Assembly (NCBI GenBank): GCA_025357835.1
Contig: JANYLM010000114.1
Location: 1 to 55,413, forward strand
Source: Gammaproteobacteria bacterium
GTDB lineage: Bacteria; Pseudomonadota; Gammaproteobacteria; Steroidobacterales; Steroidobacteraceae
DNA: 55,413 nucleotides
Direction: 5' to 3'
The translations under genes and the position numbers were made by a program. The notes beneath the pieces are model-generated. The model saw only the letters and a program-made list of their open reading frames with translations. It was not told the origin of the DNA and did no database searches. Numbering within the stretch: the stretch's first letter is position 1; the number at the start of each line of letters is the position of its first letter. Below are positions 1 through 13,882 of this stretch, in pieces.

Positions 1-141
1 GAGATGGTGATGCCCGGAGACAACATCAAGATTGTGGTGGAGCTGATCGCCCCGATCGCGATGGAGCAGGGGCTGCGTTTCGCCATCCGTGAGGGTGGTA
101 AAACCGTCGGCGCAGGCGTGGTGGCTAAGGTGATTGCGTAA
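1..141 (+). CDS. tuf: Elongation factor Tu, 3' end only (partial, first copy)
   Basis: The last 46 codons of an elongation factor Tu gene, open from the first base and ending in TAA at 139-141. The peptide runs from [10 protein letters not shown] to VVAKVIA, the C-terminal beta-barrel (domain 3) of EF-Tu, which carries aminoacyl-tRNA to the ribosome as a GTP complex. All 141 bases are identical to the end of the complete tuf at the far side of the window. It lies just upstream of tRNA-Trp and secE, the usual place of tufB in gammaproteobacteria. The 5' part lies outside the window. Whether this is a second physical gene copy or the same gene read twice by a collapsed assembly cannot be decided here. 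Confidence 0.97.
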   Translation, partial: EMVMPGDNIKIVVELIAPIAMEQGLRFAIREGGKTVGAGVVAKVIA

Positions 142-148
142 CATTTAC

Positions 149-224
149 AGGGCAGTAGCTCAATTGGCAGAGCGGCGGTCTCCAAAACCGCAGGTTGGGG
201 GTTCGATTCCCTCCTGCCCTGCCA
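149..224 (+). tRNA. trnW: tRNA-Trp (anticodon CCA)
   Basis: A full cloverleaf can be drawn. The acceptor stem AGGGCAG (149-155) pairs with CTGCCCT (214-220) without mismatch. The D arm has a GCTC/GAGC stem. The anticodon arm has stem 175-179/187-191 with loop CTCCAAA, giving anticodon CCA at 182-184. The T arm has stem 197-201/209-213 (one G-U) with loop TTCGATT. Discriminator G221 is followed by an encoded CCA (222-224). It sits 8 nt after the tuf stop and 36 nt before secE, so it is probably processed from a tuf-trnW-secE transcript. A short GTCGC/GCGAC hairpin (225-238) follows directly. Confidence 0.97.
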
Positions 225-260
225 GTCGCTGCTGCGACCTGTAGGTAACGGCAAGTAAAC

Positions 261-641
261 ATGGCAGAAGTCCAAACACCCGCGGGCGCGTCGGCAAAAG
301 ACACCGCGCTGATGACGTTTTCGATCGTCGTGCTGCTTGTAGGGCTGGTTGCGTTCTACTGGTATGACGAACTGGCACTGCCGTTTCGAATTGCCATGGT
401 CGCGGTGGGCCTCGGGGCTGCCGCCGGCCTCATGTGGTTCACTTGGTATGGCCGTGAGTTCTGGCAGTTCGCGCTGGCCTCGCGCGTCGAGCTGCGCAAA
501 GTGGTGTGGCCGGAGCGCGAAGAGACAATTAAGACCACTTACGTGGTGTTTATTTTCGCCATTGTGATGGGTGTATTTTTTTGGGGACTCGACTGGGTTC
601 TCACCTGGCTGACTCGATTGCTGAGCGGTCAATCCGGCTGA
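261..641 (+). CDS. secE: Preprotein translocase subunit SecE
   Basis: 126 aa. SecE is the small clamp subunit of the SecYEG channel in the inner membrane. Three hydrophobic segments are visible, near residues 19-36, 41-62 and 94-116. Between the second and third lies the conserved cytoplasmic amphipathic region, with the SecE hallmark [17 protein letters not shown] near 76-92. Three-helix SecE is the gammaproteobacterial type; many other bacteria have only the last helix. The ATG at 261 follows a GTAGGTAACGG stretch. nusG starts 17 nt after the stop, as in most bacteria. Confidence 0.97.
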   Translation: MAEVQTPAGASAKDTALMTFSIVVLLVGLVAFYWYDELALPFRIAMVAVGLGAAAGLMWFTWYGREFWQFALASRVELRKVVWPEREETIKTTYVVFIFAIVMGVFFWGLDWVLTWLTRLLSGQSG

Positions 642-658
642 AGAACTCGGAGCTGTCT

Positions 659-1192
659 ATGTCCTTGCGATGGTATGTGGTTCACGCCTATTCGAACTTC
701 GAGCACAAAGTCTCCGAGTCGCTCAAAGAGCGAGTAAAGCGCGCCGGATTGGAAGCCAAGTTTGGCGAAATTCTGGTGCCCACCGAGGAAGTGGTGGAAA
801 TGCGCGACGGGCAGAAGCGCAAGTCCGACCGCAAATTCTTCCCGGGCTATGTGCTGGTGCAGATGGAAATGGACGAGGACACCTGGCACTTGGTCAAAGA
901 GGTGCCGAAGGTGCTGGGGTTCATCGGCGGCACCAGCGATAAGCCGGCGGCCATCTCCGACAAGGAAGCGATGTCGATTCTGCGCCGAGTTGAAGAGGGC
1001 GTGGACAAGCCGAAGCCGAAGGTGCTGTTCGAGCCCGGCGAAGTTGTGAGGGTGACCGACGGCCCGTTCAACGACTTCAACGGGGTGGTCGAGTCGGTGA
1101 ACTACGAGAAGAACCGGCTGCAGGTGGCTGTGCAGATCCTGGGGCGTTCGACGCCCGTGGAATTGGATTTCTCGCAGGTAGAGAAAGGATAG
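659..1192 (+). CDS. nusG: Transcription termination/antitermination factor NusG
   Basis: 177 aa. NusG binds RNA polymerase and links it to Rho and to ribosomal S10. The protein opens with the family signature [18 protein letters not shown] (NGN domain, about residues 1-115). The KOW domain is near 125-177, with [19 protein letters not shown]. The ATG at 659 is chosen over an upstream in-frame start at 581 that would run into secE, because it places the conserved MxxxWYVV start at residue 1. Length is normal for the family. It is probably co-transcribed with secE; 155 nt separate it from rplK, and that gap contains hairpins. Confidence 0.97.
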   Translation: MSLRWYVVHAYSNFEHKVSESLKERVKRAGLEAKFGEILVPTEEVVEMRDGQKRKSDRKFFPGYVLVQMEMDEDTWHLVKEVPKVLGFIGGTSDKPAAISDKEAMSILRRVEEGVDKPKPKVLFEPGEVVRVTDGPFNDFNGVVESVNYEKNRLQVAVQILGRSTPVELDFSQVEKG

Positions 1193-1203
1193 GTTTATCA
1201 GGA

Positions 1204-1264
1204 TGCGCGCGTAGCGCGCAGTCAAGTGGCGGGGCGACGCCCCGTTGAATTCGGCGCGGAGGCG
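1204..1264 (+). repeat. Multi-hairpin leader element, copy A (before rplK)
   Basis: In the nusG-rplK gap. The first hairpin has a perfect 7-bp stem with a 3-nt loop (1204-1210/1214-1220). After 10 nt comes a second hairpin, GGGGC-GAC-GCCCC (1231-1243). Then comes GTTGAATTC, and a weaker third stem over 1253-1264. The 19-nt core CCCCGTTGAATTCGGCGCG (1240-1258) recurs exactly upstream of fusA and with three mismatches upstream of rpoB. This leader may also contain the L1 autoregulatory site expected before rplK; I could not place that site with confidence. The function of the repeat is unknown. Confidence 0.65.
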
Positions 1265-1347
1265 ACTGAGACAGTTGCGCGAAGCGTAGGGCAGTACACG
1301 GGGAGCTACTCGTAAGAGCGGCGCTTGAACCCACAGGAGTTTAGACG

Positions 1348-1779
1348 ATGGCAAAGAAGGTTACCGGCTATATCAAGCTGCAGATCCCTGCAGGCCAGGC
1401 GAACCCAAGTCCGCCGGTGGGCCCCGCGTTGGGCCAGCAGGGTGTGAACATCATGGAGTTCTGCAAGGCATTCAATGCGCAGACTCAGGCTTTGGAAAAA
1501 GGTTTACCAACCCCAGTAGTGATCACGGTGTACAGCGACCGCAGCTTCACCTTCATCATGAAGACACCGCCGGCGTCGGTGCTCATCGCCAAGGCTCTCG
1601 GCATCCCGAAGGGCAGCGCTACCCCCAACACCGCCAAGGTGGGCAAGGTATCGCGCAAGCAGCTCGAGGACATCGCCAAGATGAAAATGCCTGATTTGAC
1701 CGCCAGCGATCTGGATGCGGCCGTGCGCACCATCGCGGGCAGCGCCCGCAGCATGGGCGTTGACGTGGAAGGAGTGTGA
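1348..1779 (+). CDS. rplK: 50S ribosomal protein L11
   Basis: 143 aa, normal length. L11 forms the GTPase-associated centre on 23S rRNA together with L10/L12. The N-terminal signature is clear ([25 protein letters not shown], residues 9-33), as is the C-terminal rRNA-binding domain with [17 protein letters not shown] ribosome-binding site (about 1333-1338) precedes the ATG. rplA starts one base after the stop, so the two are translationally coupled, as in the classic L11 operon that L1 controls. Confidence 0.98.
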   Translation: MAKKVTGYIKLQIPAGQANPSPPVGPALGQQGVNIMEFCKAFNAQTQALEKGLPTPVVITVYSDRSFTFIMKTPPASVLIAKALGIPKGSATPNTAKVGKVSRKQLEDIAKMKMPDLTASDLDAAVRTIAGSARSMGVDVEGV

Positions 1780-1780
1780 C

Positions 1781-2479
1781 ATGCCAGCCGTAGCCAAACG
1801 AACCAAGACTTGGAAAGACAAGCTGCCGCCGGGTAAGTCCTATCCCATCGATGAGGCCCTGAAGCTCGTCAAGGAGTTCGCGACCGCGAAGTTCAACGAG
1901 TCCGTGGATGTGTCCGTGAATTTGGGCGTCGATGCCACCAAGTCGGACCAGCAGGTCCGCGGCTCGACGGTGATGCCGCATGGGACGGGTAAGACTGTGC
2001 GTGTCGCCGTGTTCACCCAGGGCAAGAACGCCGATGCCGCCAAGGCGGCCGGCGCCGACATCGTCGGTTTCGAGGACCTGGCTGAGAAAGTCAAGGCCGG
2101 CCAGATCGATTTCGACGTGGTTATTGCCAGCCCCGATGCCATGCGCATCGTCGGTCAATTGGGCCAGATCCTGGGCCCTCGCGGCCTGATGCCGAACCCG
2201 AAGGTGGGCACGGTGACGCCGAACGTGGCGGAAGCCGTGAAGAATGCCAAGTCCGGCCAAGTCCGGTACCGGACCGACAAGGCGGGCATCATTCACGCAC
2301 AAATCGGTCGCGCCAATTTCGAGCCGGCGGCACTGAAGGAAAACCTCTTGGCGTTGGTGGTCGATCTACAGAAGATCAAGCCGGCGACTTCTAAGGGCAT
2401 TTATCTGAAGAAGCTGACCGTGTCCTCGACCATGGGTCCGGGTGTTGCGGTCGATCAGGCCAGTTTGGGGCTCGGTTAA
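1781..2479 (+). CDS. rplA: 50S ribosomal protein L1
   Basis: 232 aa. L1 builds the mobile L1 stalk of the large subunit and in enterobacteria represses its own operon. The conserved block [10 protein letters not shown] appears here as [18 protein letters not shown] near residues 127-144, with [18 protein letters not shown] downstream. The ATG at 1781 is chosen because the protein then begins [12 protein letters not shown], as in relatives, and because it lies one base after the rplK stop behind a GGAG. An earlier in-frame start at 1715 would overlap rplK. Confidence 0.98.
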   Translation: MPAVAKRTKTWKDKLPPGKSYPIDEALKLVKEFATAKFNESVDVSVNLGVDATKSDQQVRGSTVMPHGTGKTVRVAVFTQGKNADAAKAAGADIVGFEDLAEKVKAGQIDFDVVIASPDAMRIVGQLGQILGPRGLMPNPKVGTVTPNVAEAVKNAKSGQVRYRTDKAGIIHAQIGRANFEPAALKENLLALVVDLQKIKPATSKGIYLKKLTVSSTMGPGVAVDQASLGLG

Positions 2480-2499
2480 GTCGAATTACTTGAATTGAT

Positions 2500-2716
2500 G
2501 GAGGGCTGCGTAAGGCCGTAAGGCAGGACGCAACCACCGTCGAAGACCGCAGGCGGGCCAGGGCCCTTAATGATACTGCCTGCGCAGATGGTGGGACCCG
2601 AATCAGGAATTTCCTGGTGAAGGTCGCACCAAGGAATACGAGGGCGTATTCCAAGGGTGGGTACGGGCGGCGGCGTTCGTACCTGGTGTGTGACGCTTCT
2701 TTCCGGGGAACCAAAG
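2500..2716 (+). promoter_or_regulatory. L10 leader (autoregulatory 5' UTR of rplJL)
   Basis: The 237 nt between rplA and rplJ contain no gene but much structure, as expected for the L10 leader to which the L10-(L12)4 complex binds to repress its own translation. Visible stems are GGAATACG/CGTATTCC (2633-2640/2645-2652, 8 bp, 4-nt loop), GGTACG/CGTACC (2660-2665/2678-2683) and TGGTG/CACCA around 2613-2631. The blocks CTGCCTGCGCAGATGGTGGGACC and CCTGGTGTGTGACG resemble gammaproteobacterial L10 leaders as I know them. The assignment rests on position and general appearance; a covariance search was not run. Confidence 0.65.
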
Positions 2717-3265
2717 ATGGCACTCAAGTTAGAAGAGAAGAAAGTCGTGGTGGCAGAAGTCAACGCGGTCGCGGCGAAAGCCCTGTCCGTAGTGGGCGCA
2801 GAGAACCGTGGCTTGACTGTGACGCAAATGACCGATCTACGCGCCAAGGCGCGCAAGGAAGGGGTTTATTTGCGTGTCGTCAAGAATACGCTCGCGCGCA
2901 AGGCCGTTGCCGGCACTGCTTTCGAGTGCATTTCTCCGGCGCTGAAAGGACCCATTGTCCTGGCATTCTCCAATGATGATCCGGGCGCGGCCGCGCGGAT
3001 CGTCAAGGCGTTTTCCAAAGACAACAATAAATTAGTAACGACGCTCGTGTCTTTGGGTGGGCAACTGCTCAAGCCCGATGCACTCGAGCGTGTGGCTTCA
3101 TTGCCCACACGCGCGCAGGCGCTGTCGCAACTACTGGGTGTGCTCAAGGCGCCGATTAGTAAGTTCGTTGGTACGTTGGCCGCTCCCAACTCGAAGTTGG
3201 TGCGGACGCTGGCTGCTGTTCTTGAAGCCAAGAAGAGCGGTGAGCACCAAGCGGCGGCGAATTAA
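2717..3265 (+). CDS. rplJ: 50S ribosomal protein L10
   Basis: 182 aa. L10 is the base of the stalk that carries the L7/L12 dimers. The start MALKLEEKKVVVAEVNAVA and the block VVKNTLARKAV are typical of L10. The C-terminal helix near residues 150-175 is the L12 docking region. The ATG at 2717 follows CCGGGGAACCAAAG and gives the family-standard N-terminus; an in-frame start at 2657 lies inside the structured leader and is rejected. rplL follows after 45 nt. Confidence 0.97.
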   Translation: MALKLEEKKVVVAEVNAVAAKALSVVGAENRGLTVTQMTDLRAKARKEGVYLRVVKNTLARKAVAGTAFECISPALKGPIVLAFSNDDPGAAARIVKAFSKDNNKLVTTLVSLGGQLLKPDALERVASLPTRAQALSQLLGVLKAPISKFVGTLAAPNSKLVRTLAAVLEAKKSGEHQAAAN

Positions 3266-3310
3266 ACCTGTTTCGGGTCGCAAGACCTTTAAAGTTATTT
3301 GGAGACGATA

Positions 3311-3691
3311 ATGGCTGTTACTAAAGACGAAATCCTCGACTCGATTTCCAAGATGTCCGTCATGGAAGTGGTTGAGCTGATTGCCGATATGGAAAAGAAG
3401 TTCGGCGTTACTGCGGCTGCTCCTGTGGCGGCTGCCGCGGCGGGCGCGGGCGCTGCTGCCGCTCCGGCGGCGGAAGCACAGACCGAGTTCACGGTGACTA
3501 TGACCGAGTTCGGCGCCAACAAAGTGGGCGTCATCAAGGTCATTCGCGAAATCACGGGCTTGGGCCTGAAGGAAGCGAAGGACTTGGTTGAAGGCGCTCC
3601 TTCGACCGTCAAGGAAGGCATTCCGAAGGCGGATGCCGAAACGATCAAGAAGAAGCTGGAGGACGCTGGCGCCAAGGCTGCTATCAAGTAG
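3311..3691 (+). CDS. rplL: 50S ribosomal protein L7/L12
   Basis: 126 aa. It is the multicopy stalk protein that recruits translation GTPases. The N-terminal dimerisation domain (about 1-32) is followed by a very Ala-rich flexible hinge (about 37-58, many GCG/GCC codons). The C-terminal domain carries the EF-binding motif [29 protein letters not shown] (3301-3304) precedes the ATG at 3311. An upstream in-frame codon at 3299 would add four residues and lacks a ribosome-binding site. The distance to rpoB is 146 nt, and the gap is structured. Confidence 0.98.
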   Translation: MAVTKDEILDSISKMSVMEVVELIADMEKKFGVTAAAPVAAAAAGAGAAAAPAAEAQTEFTVTMTEFGANKVGVIKVIREITGLGLKEAKDLVEGAPSTVKEGIPKADAETIKKKLEDAGAKAAIK

Positions 3692-3738
3692 TGATTATTG
3701 TCGATATGCGCAGCTCGATGGTTGCCGCCGAATCAGCG

Positions 3739-3814
3739 GCAGCCGTCGGCTGCGCCTTTGATTTGCTTCTAAGACGAGGTCGTTTCGACCCCGTTAAATC
3801 TGGCGCGCAGCGCC
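3739..3814 (+). repeat. rplL-rpoB hairpins with leader element, copy B
   Basis: The rplL-rpoB gap holds a 6-bp hairpin GCAGCC-GTC-GGCTGC (3739-3753), where E. coli has an attenuator and an RNase III site. It lacks a good U-run, so at most it is a partial terminator. Next come GGTCG-TTT-CGACC (3778-3790) and GGCGC-GCA-GCGCC (3802-3814), with the core CCCCGTTAAATCTGGCGCG at 3789-3807. That core matches 16 of 19 bases of the cores before rplK and fusA. The rpoB ATG lies 23 nt further on. Confidence 0.6.
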
Positions 3815-3837
3815 TAGCTAGGAAAGGGTGATCTTCA

Positions 3838-6800
3838 ATGGCCTACTCGTTCACCGAAAAGAAACGCATCCGGAAGAACTTTGGTAAGCGTCCGAGCATT
3901 CTCGGCACGCCGTACCTGCTGGCGATCCAATTGGATTCGTACCGGCGCTTCCTGCAAGCGGATATCGCGGAGTCCAAACGCGATGAAATCGGCTTGCACG
4001 CCGCGTTCGACAGTGTGTTTCCCATTTCCAGTTATTCGGGCAATGCCACGCTCGAGTACGTGAGCTATCGCCTCGGCGAGCCTGTATTCGACGTCAAGGA
4101 ATGCCAGCTGCGCGGGCTGACCTACGCGGCCCCGCTGCGCGTCAAAGTACGCTTGGTGGTGCTCGATAAGGAAGCCAGCGGCGCCAAGAAGCCCGTCAAA
4201 GACGTGCGCGAGCAGGAAGTCTATTTGGGTGAGCTGCCGCTCATGACCGACAACGGCACCTTCATTATCAACGGCACCGAACGCGTCATCGTGTCGCAGC
4301 TGCACCGCAGCCCGGGCGTATTCTTCGATCACGACCGCGGCAAGACTCACTCGTCGGGCAAGTTGCTGTTCTCCGCCCGCATCATTCCGTATCGCGGTTC
4401 GTGGTTGGACTTCGAGTTCGACCCGAAGGATTGCGTGTTCGCGCGTATCGACCGCCGCCGCAAGCTGCCTGTGACCATCATTTTGCGCGCCCTCGGCTAC
4501 ACCGAGGAGCAGGTGCTGGATATTTTCTTCGAAAAGAACGTGTTTCATCTGTCGAAGAAGGAAATTGAATTCGAGGTCATCCCGCAGCGCTTGCGCGGCG
4601 AGACGGCCGCGTTCGAGATTCGCGTCGGCAAGAAGGTCATCGTCGAAGAAGGCCGCCGAATTACCGCACGCCACGTCAAGGAACTCGAGGAGGCGGGGGT
4701 CAAGCGCCTGCCCGTGCCCACGGAATACATGCAGGGCAAGGTCCTGGCGCATGACATCGTCAACACCGAAACCGGCGAGATTCTGGCCAAGGCAAATGAA
4801 ATCCTCACCGTTCCTACGGTGGGCAAGCTGATCGAAAGCGGCATCACGGAAATTCGCACGTTGTATGTCAATGATTTGGATCGCGGTCCGTATATTTCGG
4901 ACACCCTGCGCATCGATCCGACCAAGACTCGCCTCGAGGCGCTGGTCGAAATCTATCGCATGATGCGTCCCGGCGAGCCGCCGACCAAAGATGCCGCCGA
5001 GAACCTGTTCCAGAACCTGTTCTTCAACGGCGAGCGCTATGATTTGTCGCCGGTCGGCCGCATGAAGTTTAACCGCCGCGTGGGCCGTGAGGAAATCACG
5101 GGTTCGGGCGTTCTGAGCAAAGAAGACATTATCGAGGTGATGAAGACCTTGATCGACATCCGCAACGGCAACGGCCACGTGGACGATATCGATCACTTGG
5201 GTAATCGCCGTGTGCGCAGCGTCGGAGAAATGGCCGAAAACGCCTTCCGCATCGGCTTGGTGCGCGTCGAGCGCGCCGTCAAGGAACGCCTGACCATCGC
5301 CGAGAGCGAGCCCATCATGCCGCAGGAGATGATCAACGCGAAGCCGGTGGCGGCCGCGGTGAAGGAATTCTTCGGTTCCTCCCAGCTCTCGCAGTTCATG
5401 GACCAGAACAATCCGCTGTCGGAAGTTACGCACAAGCGCCGCGTTTCCGCATTGGGCCCAGGCGGCCTGACGCGCGAGCGCGCCGGTTTCGAAGTACGCG
5501 ACGTGCATCCTACGCACTACGGCCGGGTGTGCCCGATCGAAACGCCGGAAGGCCCGAACATCGGTTTGATCAATTCGCTGGCCGTGTACGCGCGGACCAA
5601 CGACTACGGGTTCTTGGAGACTCCGTACCGCCGCGTCTCGAACGGCAAGGTCACCGACAAGATCGATTACCTGTCGGCTATCGAGGAAGGTCAGTACGTG
5701 ATCGCGCAGGCGAACGCCACTTTGAATGAAAAGGGCGAGTTCACCGACGATCTGATTTCCTGCCGTACTCAGAATGAGTTCACCTTGTCGGCTCCCGACA
5801 AAATCGACTTCATGGACGTGTCCCCGAAACAGATCGTCTCGGTGGCGGCATCCTTGATACCGTTCTTGGAGCACGACGACGCGAATCGCGCCCTCATGGG
5901 ATCGAACATGCAGCGCCAGGCGGTACCGACCTTACGTTCGGAAACGCCCTTGGTGGGCACCGGCATGGAAAGAGCGGTGGCCATCGACTCCGGCGTCACC
6001 GTGGTGGCACGGCGCGGCGGCAGCGTGGATTCCGTCGATGCCTCGCGCATCGTGGTGCGGGTGAACGACGATGAAACGACGGCCGGCGAACCGGGTGTCG
6101 ACATCTATTCGCTCACCAAGTACACGCGTTCCAACCAAAACACCTGCATCAATCAGCGTCCGCTGGTAAAAGCCGGTGATTCCATCAAGCGCGGTGACGT
6201 GCTGGCCGACGGTCCGTCGACGGATCTGGGCGAGCTCGCACTCGGTCAGAACCTGCTGGTGGCATTCATGCCCTGGAACGGCTACAACTTCGAAGACTCC
6301 ATCCTGATCTCCGAGCGCGTGGTAGAGGAAGACCGCTTCACGACCATTCACATCGAGGAGCTGACTTGCGTCGCTCGCGACACCAAGCTGGGACCTGAAG
6401 AAATTACCGCTGACATCCCCAATGTGGGCGACTCGGCGCTGGCCAAGCTCGACGAAGCGGGCATCGCCTTCATCGGCGCCGAAGTGCGCGCCGGCGACAT
6501 TTTGGTGGGCAAGGTCACGCCGAAAGGCGAGACGCAATTGACGCCGGAAGAGAAATTGCTGCGTGCGATTTTCGGTGAAAAGGCCTCGGACGTGAAAGAC
6601 ACATCGCTGCGCGTGCCCCCGGGCATGGATGGCACGGTGATCGACGTACGGGTATTCACTCGCGATGGAGTCGAGAAGGACTCGCGCGCCCTGGCGATCG
6701 AGAAATCAGAGCTCGAGCGGGTCCGTAAGGACTTGGCCGATCAGCAGCGCATTCTGGAAGACGATATGTTCCAGCGCGTGCGCGGCATGATCGAGGGCAA

Positions 6801-7920
6801 GGCCGCCGAAGCGGGCCCCAAGAAGATCAAGGCCGGTACTCTCATCGACGGCGCGTATCTCGCCGACCTGCCTCGCGAACAGTGGTTCGAGATTCGTTTC
6901 AAGGACGAAGAGACGAATGCGCAGTTGGAAACCGTTTCCGAGCGTCTGAAAGGCCAGCGCAAGTCCTTCGAAAAGCGTTTCGAAGAGAAGAAAGCCAAGA
7001 TCACCGCGGGCGATGATCTGGCTCCCGGCGTGCTCAAGATGGTCAAGGTGTACCTGGCGGTTAAGCGCCGTGTGCAGCCGGGCGACAAGATGGCCGGCCG
7101 TCACGGCAACAAGGGCGTGATCTCCTCCATCGTTCCGGTGGAAGACATGCCGTACATGGCCGACGGTACTCCGGTGGACATCGTGTTGAATCCGCTGGGC
7201 GTGCCTTCGCGTATGAACATCGGGCAAATTCTGGAGACTCACTTGGGTTGGGCCGCCAAGGGTCTTGGCGCCAAGATCGGCAAGATGCTGGAAGCCCAGC
7301 ATGCCGTCGTGGAATTGCGCAAGTTCCTGGGTCAGGTCTATAACGAGACCGGTGGTCAGAAGGAAGACATCAAGTCCATGAGCGATGCGGAAGTCATCGA
7401 GCTGGCCAGCAATCTGAAAAAGGGCGTGCCGATGGCAACCCCGGTGTTCGACGGCGCCAGTGAAGAGGAGATCAAGAATCTCCTGACGCTTGCGGATCTG
7501 CCGACCTCGGGCCAGACCACCTTGCACGACGGTCGCACCGGCGAGCAGTTCGAGCGGCCGGTCACCGTGGGCTACATGTACATGCTGAAGCTCAACCACT
7601 TGGTCGACGACAAGATGCACGCGCGTTCCACGGGACCGTACAGCTTAGTCACTCAGCAACCGCTGGGCGGCAAGGCACAGTTCGGCGGTCAGCGTTTCGG
7701 CGAAATGGAAGTGTGGGCGCTCGAGGCGTACGGCGCCGCATACACCTTGCAGGAAATGCTCACGGTGAAGTCGGACGACGTCAATGGACGCACGCAGATG
7801 TACAAGGCGATTGTCGACGGCAACCATGAAATGAAAGCCGGCATGCCGGAATCGTTCAATGTGCTGGTGAAGGAGATCCGATCCTTGGCTATCAACATCG
7901 AACTAGAGAGCGAGGCCTAA
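3838..7920 (+). CDS. rpoB: DNA-directed RNA polymerase subunit beta
   Basis: 1360 aa, close to the usual gammaproteobacterial length. It forms one side of the catalytic cleft and the rifampicin pocket. The rifampicin region reads [20 protein letters not shown] and continues [11 protein letters not shown]. The positions equivalent to E. coli D516, H526 and S531 are wild type (here D522, H532, S537), so no target-site rifampicin resistance is visible. The conserved [13 protein letters not shown] block and the C-terminal [20 protein letters not shown] are intact. The ATG at 3838 gives [18 protein letters not shown], the family start. rpoC begins 3 nt after the stop. Confidence 0.99.
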   Translation: MAYSFTEKKRIRKNFGKRPSILGTPYLLAIQLDSYRRFLQADIAESKRDEIGLHAAFDSVFPISSYSGNATLEYVSYRLGEPVFDVKECQLRGLTYAAPLRVKVRLVVLDKEASGAKKPVKDVREQEVYLGELPLMTDNGTFIINGTERVIVSQLHRSPGVFFDHDRGKTHSSGKLLFSARIIPYRGSWLDFEFDPKDCVFARIDRRRKLPVTIILRALGYTEEQVLDIFFEKNVFHLSKKEIEFEVIPQRLRGETAAFEIRVGKKVIVEEGRRITARHVKELEEAGVKRLPVPTEYMQGKVLAHDIVNTETGEILAKANEILTVPTVGKLIESGITEIRTLYVNDLDRGPYISDTLRIDPTKTRLEALVEIYRMMRPGEPPTKDAAENLFQNLFFNGERYDLSPVGRMKFNRRVGREEITGSGVLSKEDIIEVMKTLIDIRNGNGHVDDIDHLGNRRVRSVGEMAENAFRIGLVRVERAVKERLTIAESEPIMPQEMINAKPVAAAVKEFFGSSQLSQFMDQNNPLSEVTHKRRVSALGPGGLTRERAGFEVRDVHPTHYGRVCPIETPEGPNIGLINSLAVYARTNDYGFLETPYRRVSNGKVTDKIDYLSAIEEGQYVIAQANATLNEKGEFTDDLISCRTQNEFTLSAPDKIDFMDVSPKQIVSVAASLIPFLEHDDANRALMGSNMQRQAVPTLRSETPLVGTGMERAVAIDSGVTVVARRGGSVDSVDASRIVVRVNDDETTAGEPGVDIYSLTKYTRSNQNTCINQRPLVKAGDSIKRGDVLADGPSTDLGELALGQNLLVAFMPWNGYNFEDSILISERVVEEDRFTTIHIEELTCVARDTKLGPEEITADIPNVGDSALAKLDEAGIAFIGAEVRAGDILVGKVTPKGETQLTPEEKLLRAIFGEKASDVKDTSLRVPPGMDGTVIDVRVFTRDGVEKDSRALAIEKSELERVRKDLADQQRILEDDMFQRVRGMIEGKAAEAGPKKIKAGTLIDGAYLADLPREQWFEIRFKDEETNAQLETVSERLKGQRKSFEKRFEEKKAKITAGDDLAPGVLKMVKVYLAVKRRVQPGDKMAGRHGNKGVISSIVPVEDMPYMADGTPVDIVLNPLGVPSRMNIGQILETHLGWAAKGLGAKIGKMLEAQHAVVELRKFLGQVYNETGGQKEDIKSMSDAEVIELASNLKKGVPMATPVFDGASEEEIKNLLTLADLPTSGQTTLHDGRTGEQFERPVTVGYMYMLKLNHLVDDKMHARSTGPYSLVTQQPLGGKAQFGGQRFGEMEVWALEAYGAAYTLQEMLTVKSDDVNGRTQMYKAIVDGNHEMKAGMPESFNVLVKEIRSLAINIELESEA

Positions 7921-7923
7921 TCA

Positions 7924-12135
<4,212 letters not shown>

Positions 12136-12161
12136 AATAAGAAGAAGTATCTGAAAGATAT

Positions 12162-12196
12162 GGCCCCGGATTCGAAAGAGTTTGGGGCCTTTTTTT
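12162..12196 (+). terminator. Rho-independent terminator after rpoC
   Basis: The stem GGCCCC (12162-12167) pairs with GGGGCC (12184-12189) across a 16-nt loop and runs directly into seven T residues (12190-12196). It closes the rpoBC transcript and also separates it from the convergent hipA-hipB genes. Its presence shows that rpsL, 38.8 kb away, is not read from the rpoB promoter. Confidence 0.9.
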
Positions 12197-12224
12197 ATTG
12201 GCCAGGTGGCTACGGCGAGACGTC

Positions 12225-12530
12225 TCAGTCGCTCGCGCTAACAATGCCGATCCGATACCCAAAGGGCCGCAGCAACTTTTCGAGAGTCTCCGTCTGTAGA
12301 TTGAGCTTGCCCGATTCCACTTGTCGCAAGACGCGTAGCGAGACGCCGCAAAGCAAGGCGTATTCGGCTTGAGAGCGCTTGGTGGATAGCCGCATGGTTT
12401 TGACGAGTTCGCTAATTTGTGCACTAGAAGGCGGTACGAGAGAGGCGACACTTTCTCTAAGCTTTTCGATCTCGGGCTTAGATAGATTTCGATGCACGCG
12501 TTGCAAAGGCGATGATCTCTTCTCCGTCAT
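12225..12530 (-). CDS. hipB: HipB-like antitoxin, XRE-family DNA-binding protein
   Basis: 101 aa. The C-terminal half is an XRE/Cro helix-turn-helix (about residues 45-95: STKRSQAEYALLCGVSLRVL followed by RQVESGKLNLQTETLEKLL), as in HipB antitoxins. The N-terminal 40 residues are charged and unrecognised. Its ATG (12530-12528) overlaps the hipA stop in an ATGA, so the two genes are translationally coupled. The order is hipA then hipB, the reverse of E. coli hipBA. As antitoxin it would bind HipA and repress the shared promoter. An unrelated XRE regulator is possible, but the coupling to hipA makes the antitoxin role likely. Confidence 0.85.
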   Translation of the reverse strand: MTEKRSSPLQRVHRNLSKPEIEKLRESVASLVPPSSAQISELVKTMRLSTKRSQAEYALLCGVSLRVLRQVESGKLNLQTETLEKLLRPFGYRIGIVSASD

Positions 12531-13819
12531 GGTGTGCGCACCTCTCGAAGGGATTGCTCGAGGGCAACAATGCGGTCGCGCCTCGCCTCGATGATCTCTT
12601 CATCGACGCCACACTCCCGCATCGTTTGCGGTAGCTCTCGGGCAGTGTTTGCAAAGTTCTTCAAGGCGCTAGCGACAGGCGTTAGGTTCGGTGTTTTGAG
12701 GCGCACATCCTCAAAGCGGGTTTCGAGATTCAAAAGCACCTCGGTCCAATTGGGTTCCTCGCCGGGCGGCTCCGCGTCCCATCGGATGTTGCGCGCTATG
12801 TTGCGCGCGTCGAGAAAAGTAGGGCCTAGGTCATAGATAGGCGAGAGGCGCATCGTACCGTCGGTCTCCTTCAATATCGCGGTGTTGCGACCGTGATTGT
12901 CGCGGTTTCCCAGCGCCAAGTTCAGAATGTCGCGGCGCATGTACTCGATCATTTCACCCTCAAAGTCGTTCACGCAGCGAGAAAGCTCGATAAGCACTGT
13001 GTGATGGCGTAGGGGTTCGCTGGTGGAATTTAGCACCCCGCAAATCGAGTAGATGCTTTCGACACCGAGACGAACCTCGCCGTGAGCGTTCACCCGTCGA
13101 TCGAATCTCGGAATCAAAAGGGCTTTGTTGCCCGCGAACGCTGGTAAGTCTGCGGTCACGCGAAGGCCTGCTTTCTTGGCAACGCGTTGATAGGCGGCCT
13201 CACATCGAAGCATATCGGTCGCGCGCGGACCCGCCTCCGGGACGGGAAATTTGAGTAACGCCTGGCGGCGGGCTAAAGCGCCAAAGGCACCATTATCTGG
13301 ATGCCATCGTCCGGCCGCATCTTGGACCACCCAGAACTTCGGAGCCTCTCCCTGGGTGTCGGTTGAGCCTGAGACGGTCGCACCCACCGCATAAGCATGA
13401 TCGATAAAGGAATCACCTCGTTCGAGCATTTCCTGCAAGGTAAATCCAGGGTGGTTCGAAAGGATGGGTGCGGCGGATGGGTGCACGCGAAGATTTCCCA
13501 CAGGGTTGATGGCACCCCGTTCCAACAGCGTCCACTCCGTCATTCCACCGCCGGCAATGCGCTCCAAGCGCTTTCGAGCCGCTCCCTGTGGCAAAAGATC
13601 GATGAGAAACGATGGCCACTTCGCGAGCTGCTGCACCGCCATGACGACCGGAAGGCGTACGCTTAAAGCCTGTAGGTCTCTTGCGAGGAGGTGCTCTGGA
13701 GCGTAGTCCGCGTCATACCGTAAGGTCATGCCATCGGTTCGCGATGCCTGCGCTGCGTCTGTTAGCGCTAGGTCCGCGCAGGGGTGCCAAGTACCGTTTA
13801 AGGAGATATCGATATTCAT
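12527..13819 (-). CDS. hipA: HipA-family serine/threonine kinase toxin
   Basis: 430 aa from the chosen start. HipA toxins phosphorylate translation factors such as glutamyl-tRNA synthetase and induce persistence. The kinase catalytic loop GNRDNHGRN and the metal-binding YDLGP motif lie about 300 and 325 residues in; these match the two catalytic Asp sites of HipA. A Gly/Ser-rich nucleotide loop (VSGSTDTQGEAPK) lies near residue 150. Three in-frame starts exist: GTG 13840, ATG 13828 and ATG 13819. The promoter's -10 box covers 13835-13830, so the first two would lie in or before it. ATG 13819 would be read from a nearly leaderless mRNA. The coding region is intact. Confidence 0.88.
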   Translation of the reverse strand: MNIDISLNGTWHPCADLALTDAAQASRTDGMTLRYDADYAPEHLLARDLQALSVRLPVVMAVQQLAKWPSFLIDLLPQGAARKRLERIAGGGMTEWTLLERGAINPVGNLRVHPSAAPILSNHPGFTLQEMLERGDSFIDHAYAVGATVSGSTDTQGEAPKFWVVQDAAGRWHPDNGAFGALARRQALLKFPVPEAGPRATDMLRCEAAYQRVAKKAGLRVTADLPAFAGNKALLIPRFDRRVNAHGEVRLGVESIYSICGVLNSTSEPLRHHTVLIELSRCVNDFEGEMIEYMRRDILNLALGNRDNHGRNTAILKETDGTMRLSPIYDLGPTFLDARNIARNIRWDAEPPGEEPNWTEVLLNLETRFEDVRLKTPNLTPVASALKNFANTARELPQTMRECGVDEEIIEARRDRIVALEQSLREVRTP

Positions 13820-13823
13820 AAGA

Positions 13824-13880
13824 GGCATAATTATAGCCACTTAAATCACCTTTTGGCAATTAAGTATGCATATTTATGCC
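13824..13880 (-). promoter_or_regulatory. hipA promoter overlapped by a large dyad (probable HipB operator)
   Basis: On the minus strand, TTGCCA (13859-13854) and TATAAT (13835-13830) are 18 nt apart, a strong sigma-70 promoter facing hipA. Two nested inverted repeats share one centre at 13852: GGCATAA/TTATGCC (13824-13830 and 13874-13880) and ACTTAA/TTAAGT (13839-13844 and 13860-13865). The four half-sites therefore straddle both promoter boxes. This is what an autorepressor such as HipB would need, but the sites do not look like the E. coli HipB operator. The binding partner is inferred. Confidence 0.7.
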
Positions 13881-13882
13881 TG

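Noticed and set aside
1141..1170. A further copy of the GGGGCG...GAATT leader motif inside the end of nusG
   Set aside because: It lies in well-conserved NusG codons, lacks the linker and the third hairpin, and is best explained by chance.
3835..5874. A 679-codon open frame on the minus strand across rpoB
   Set aside because: Shadow of the rpoB coding strand in GC-rich DNA; it has no ribosome-binding site and no family features.
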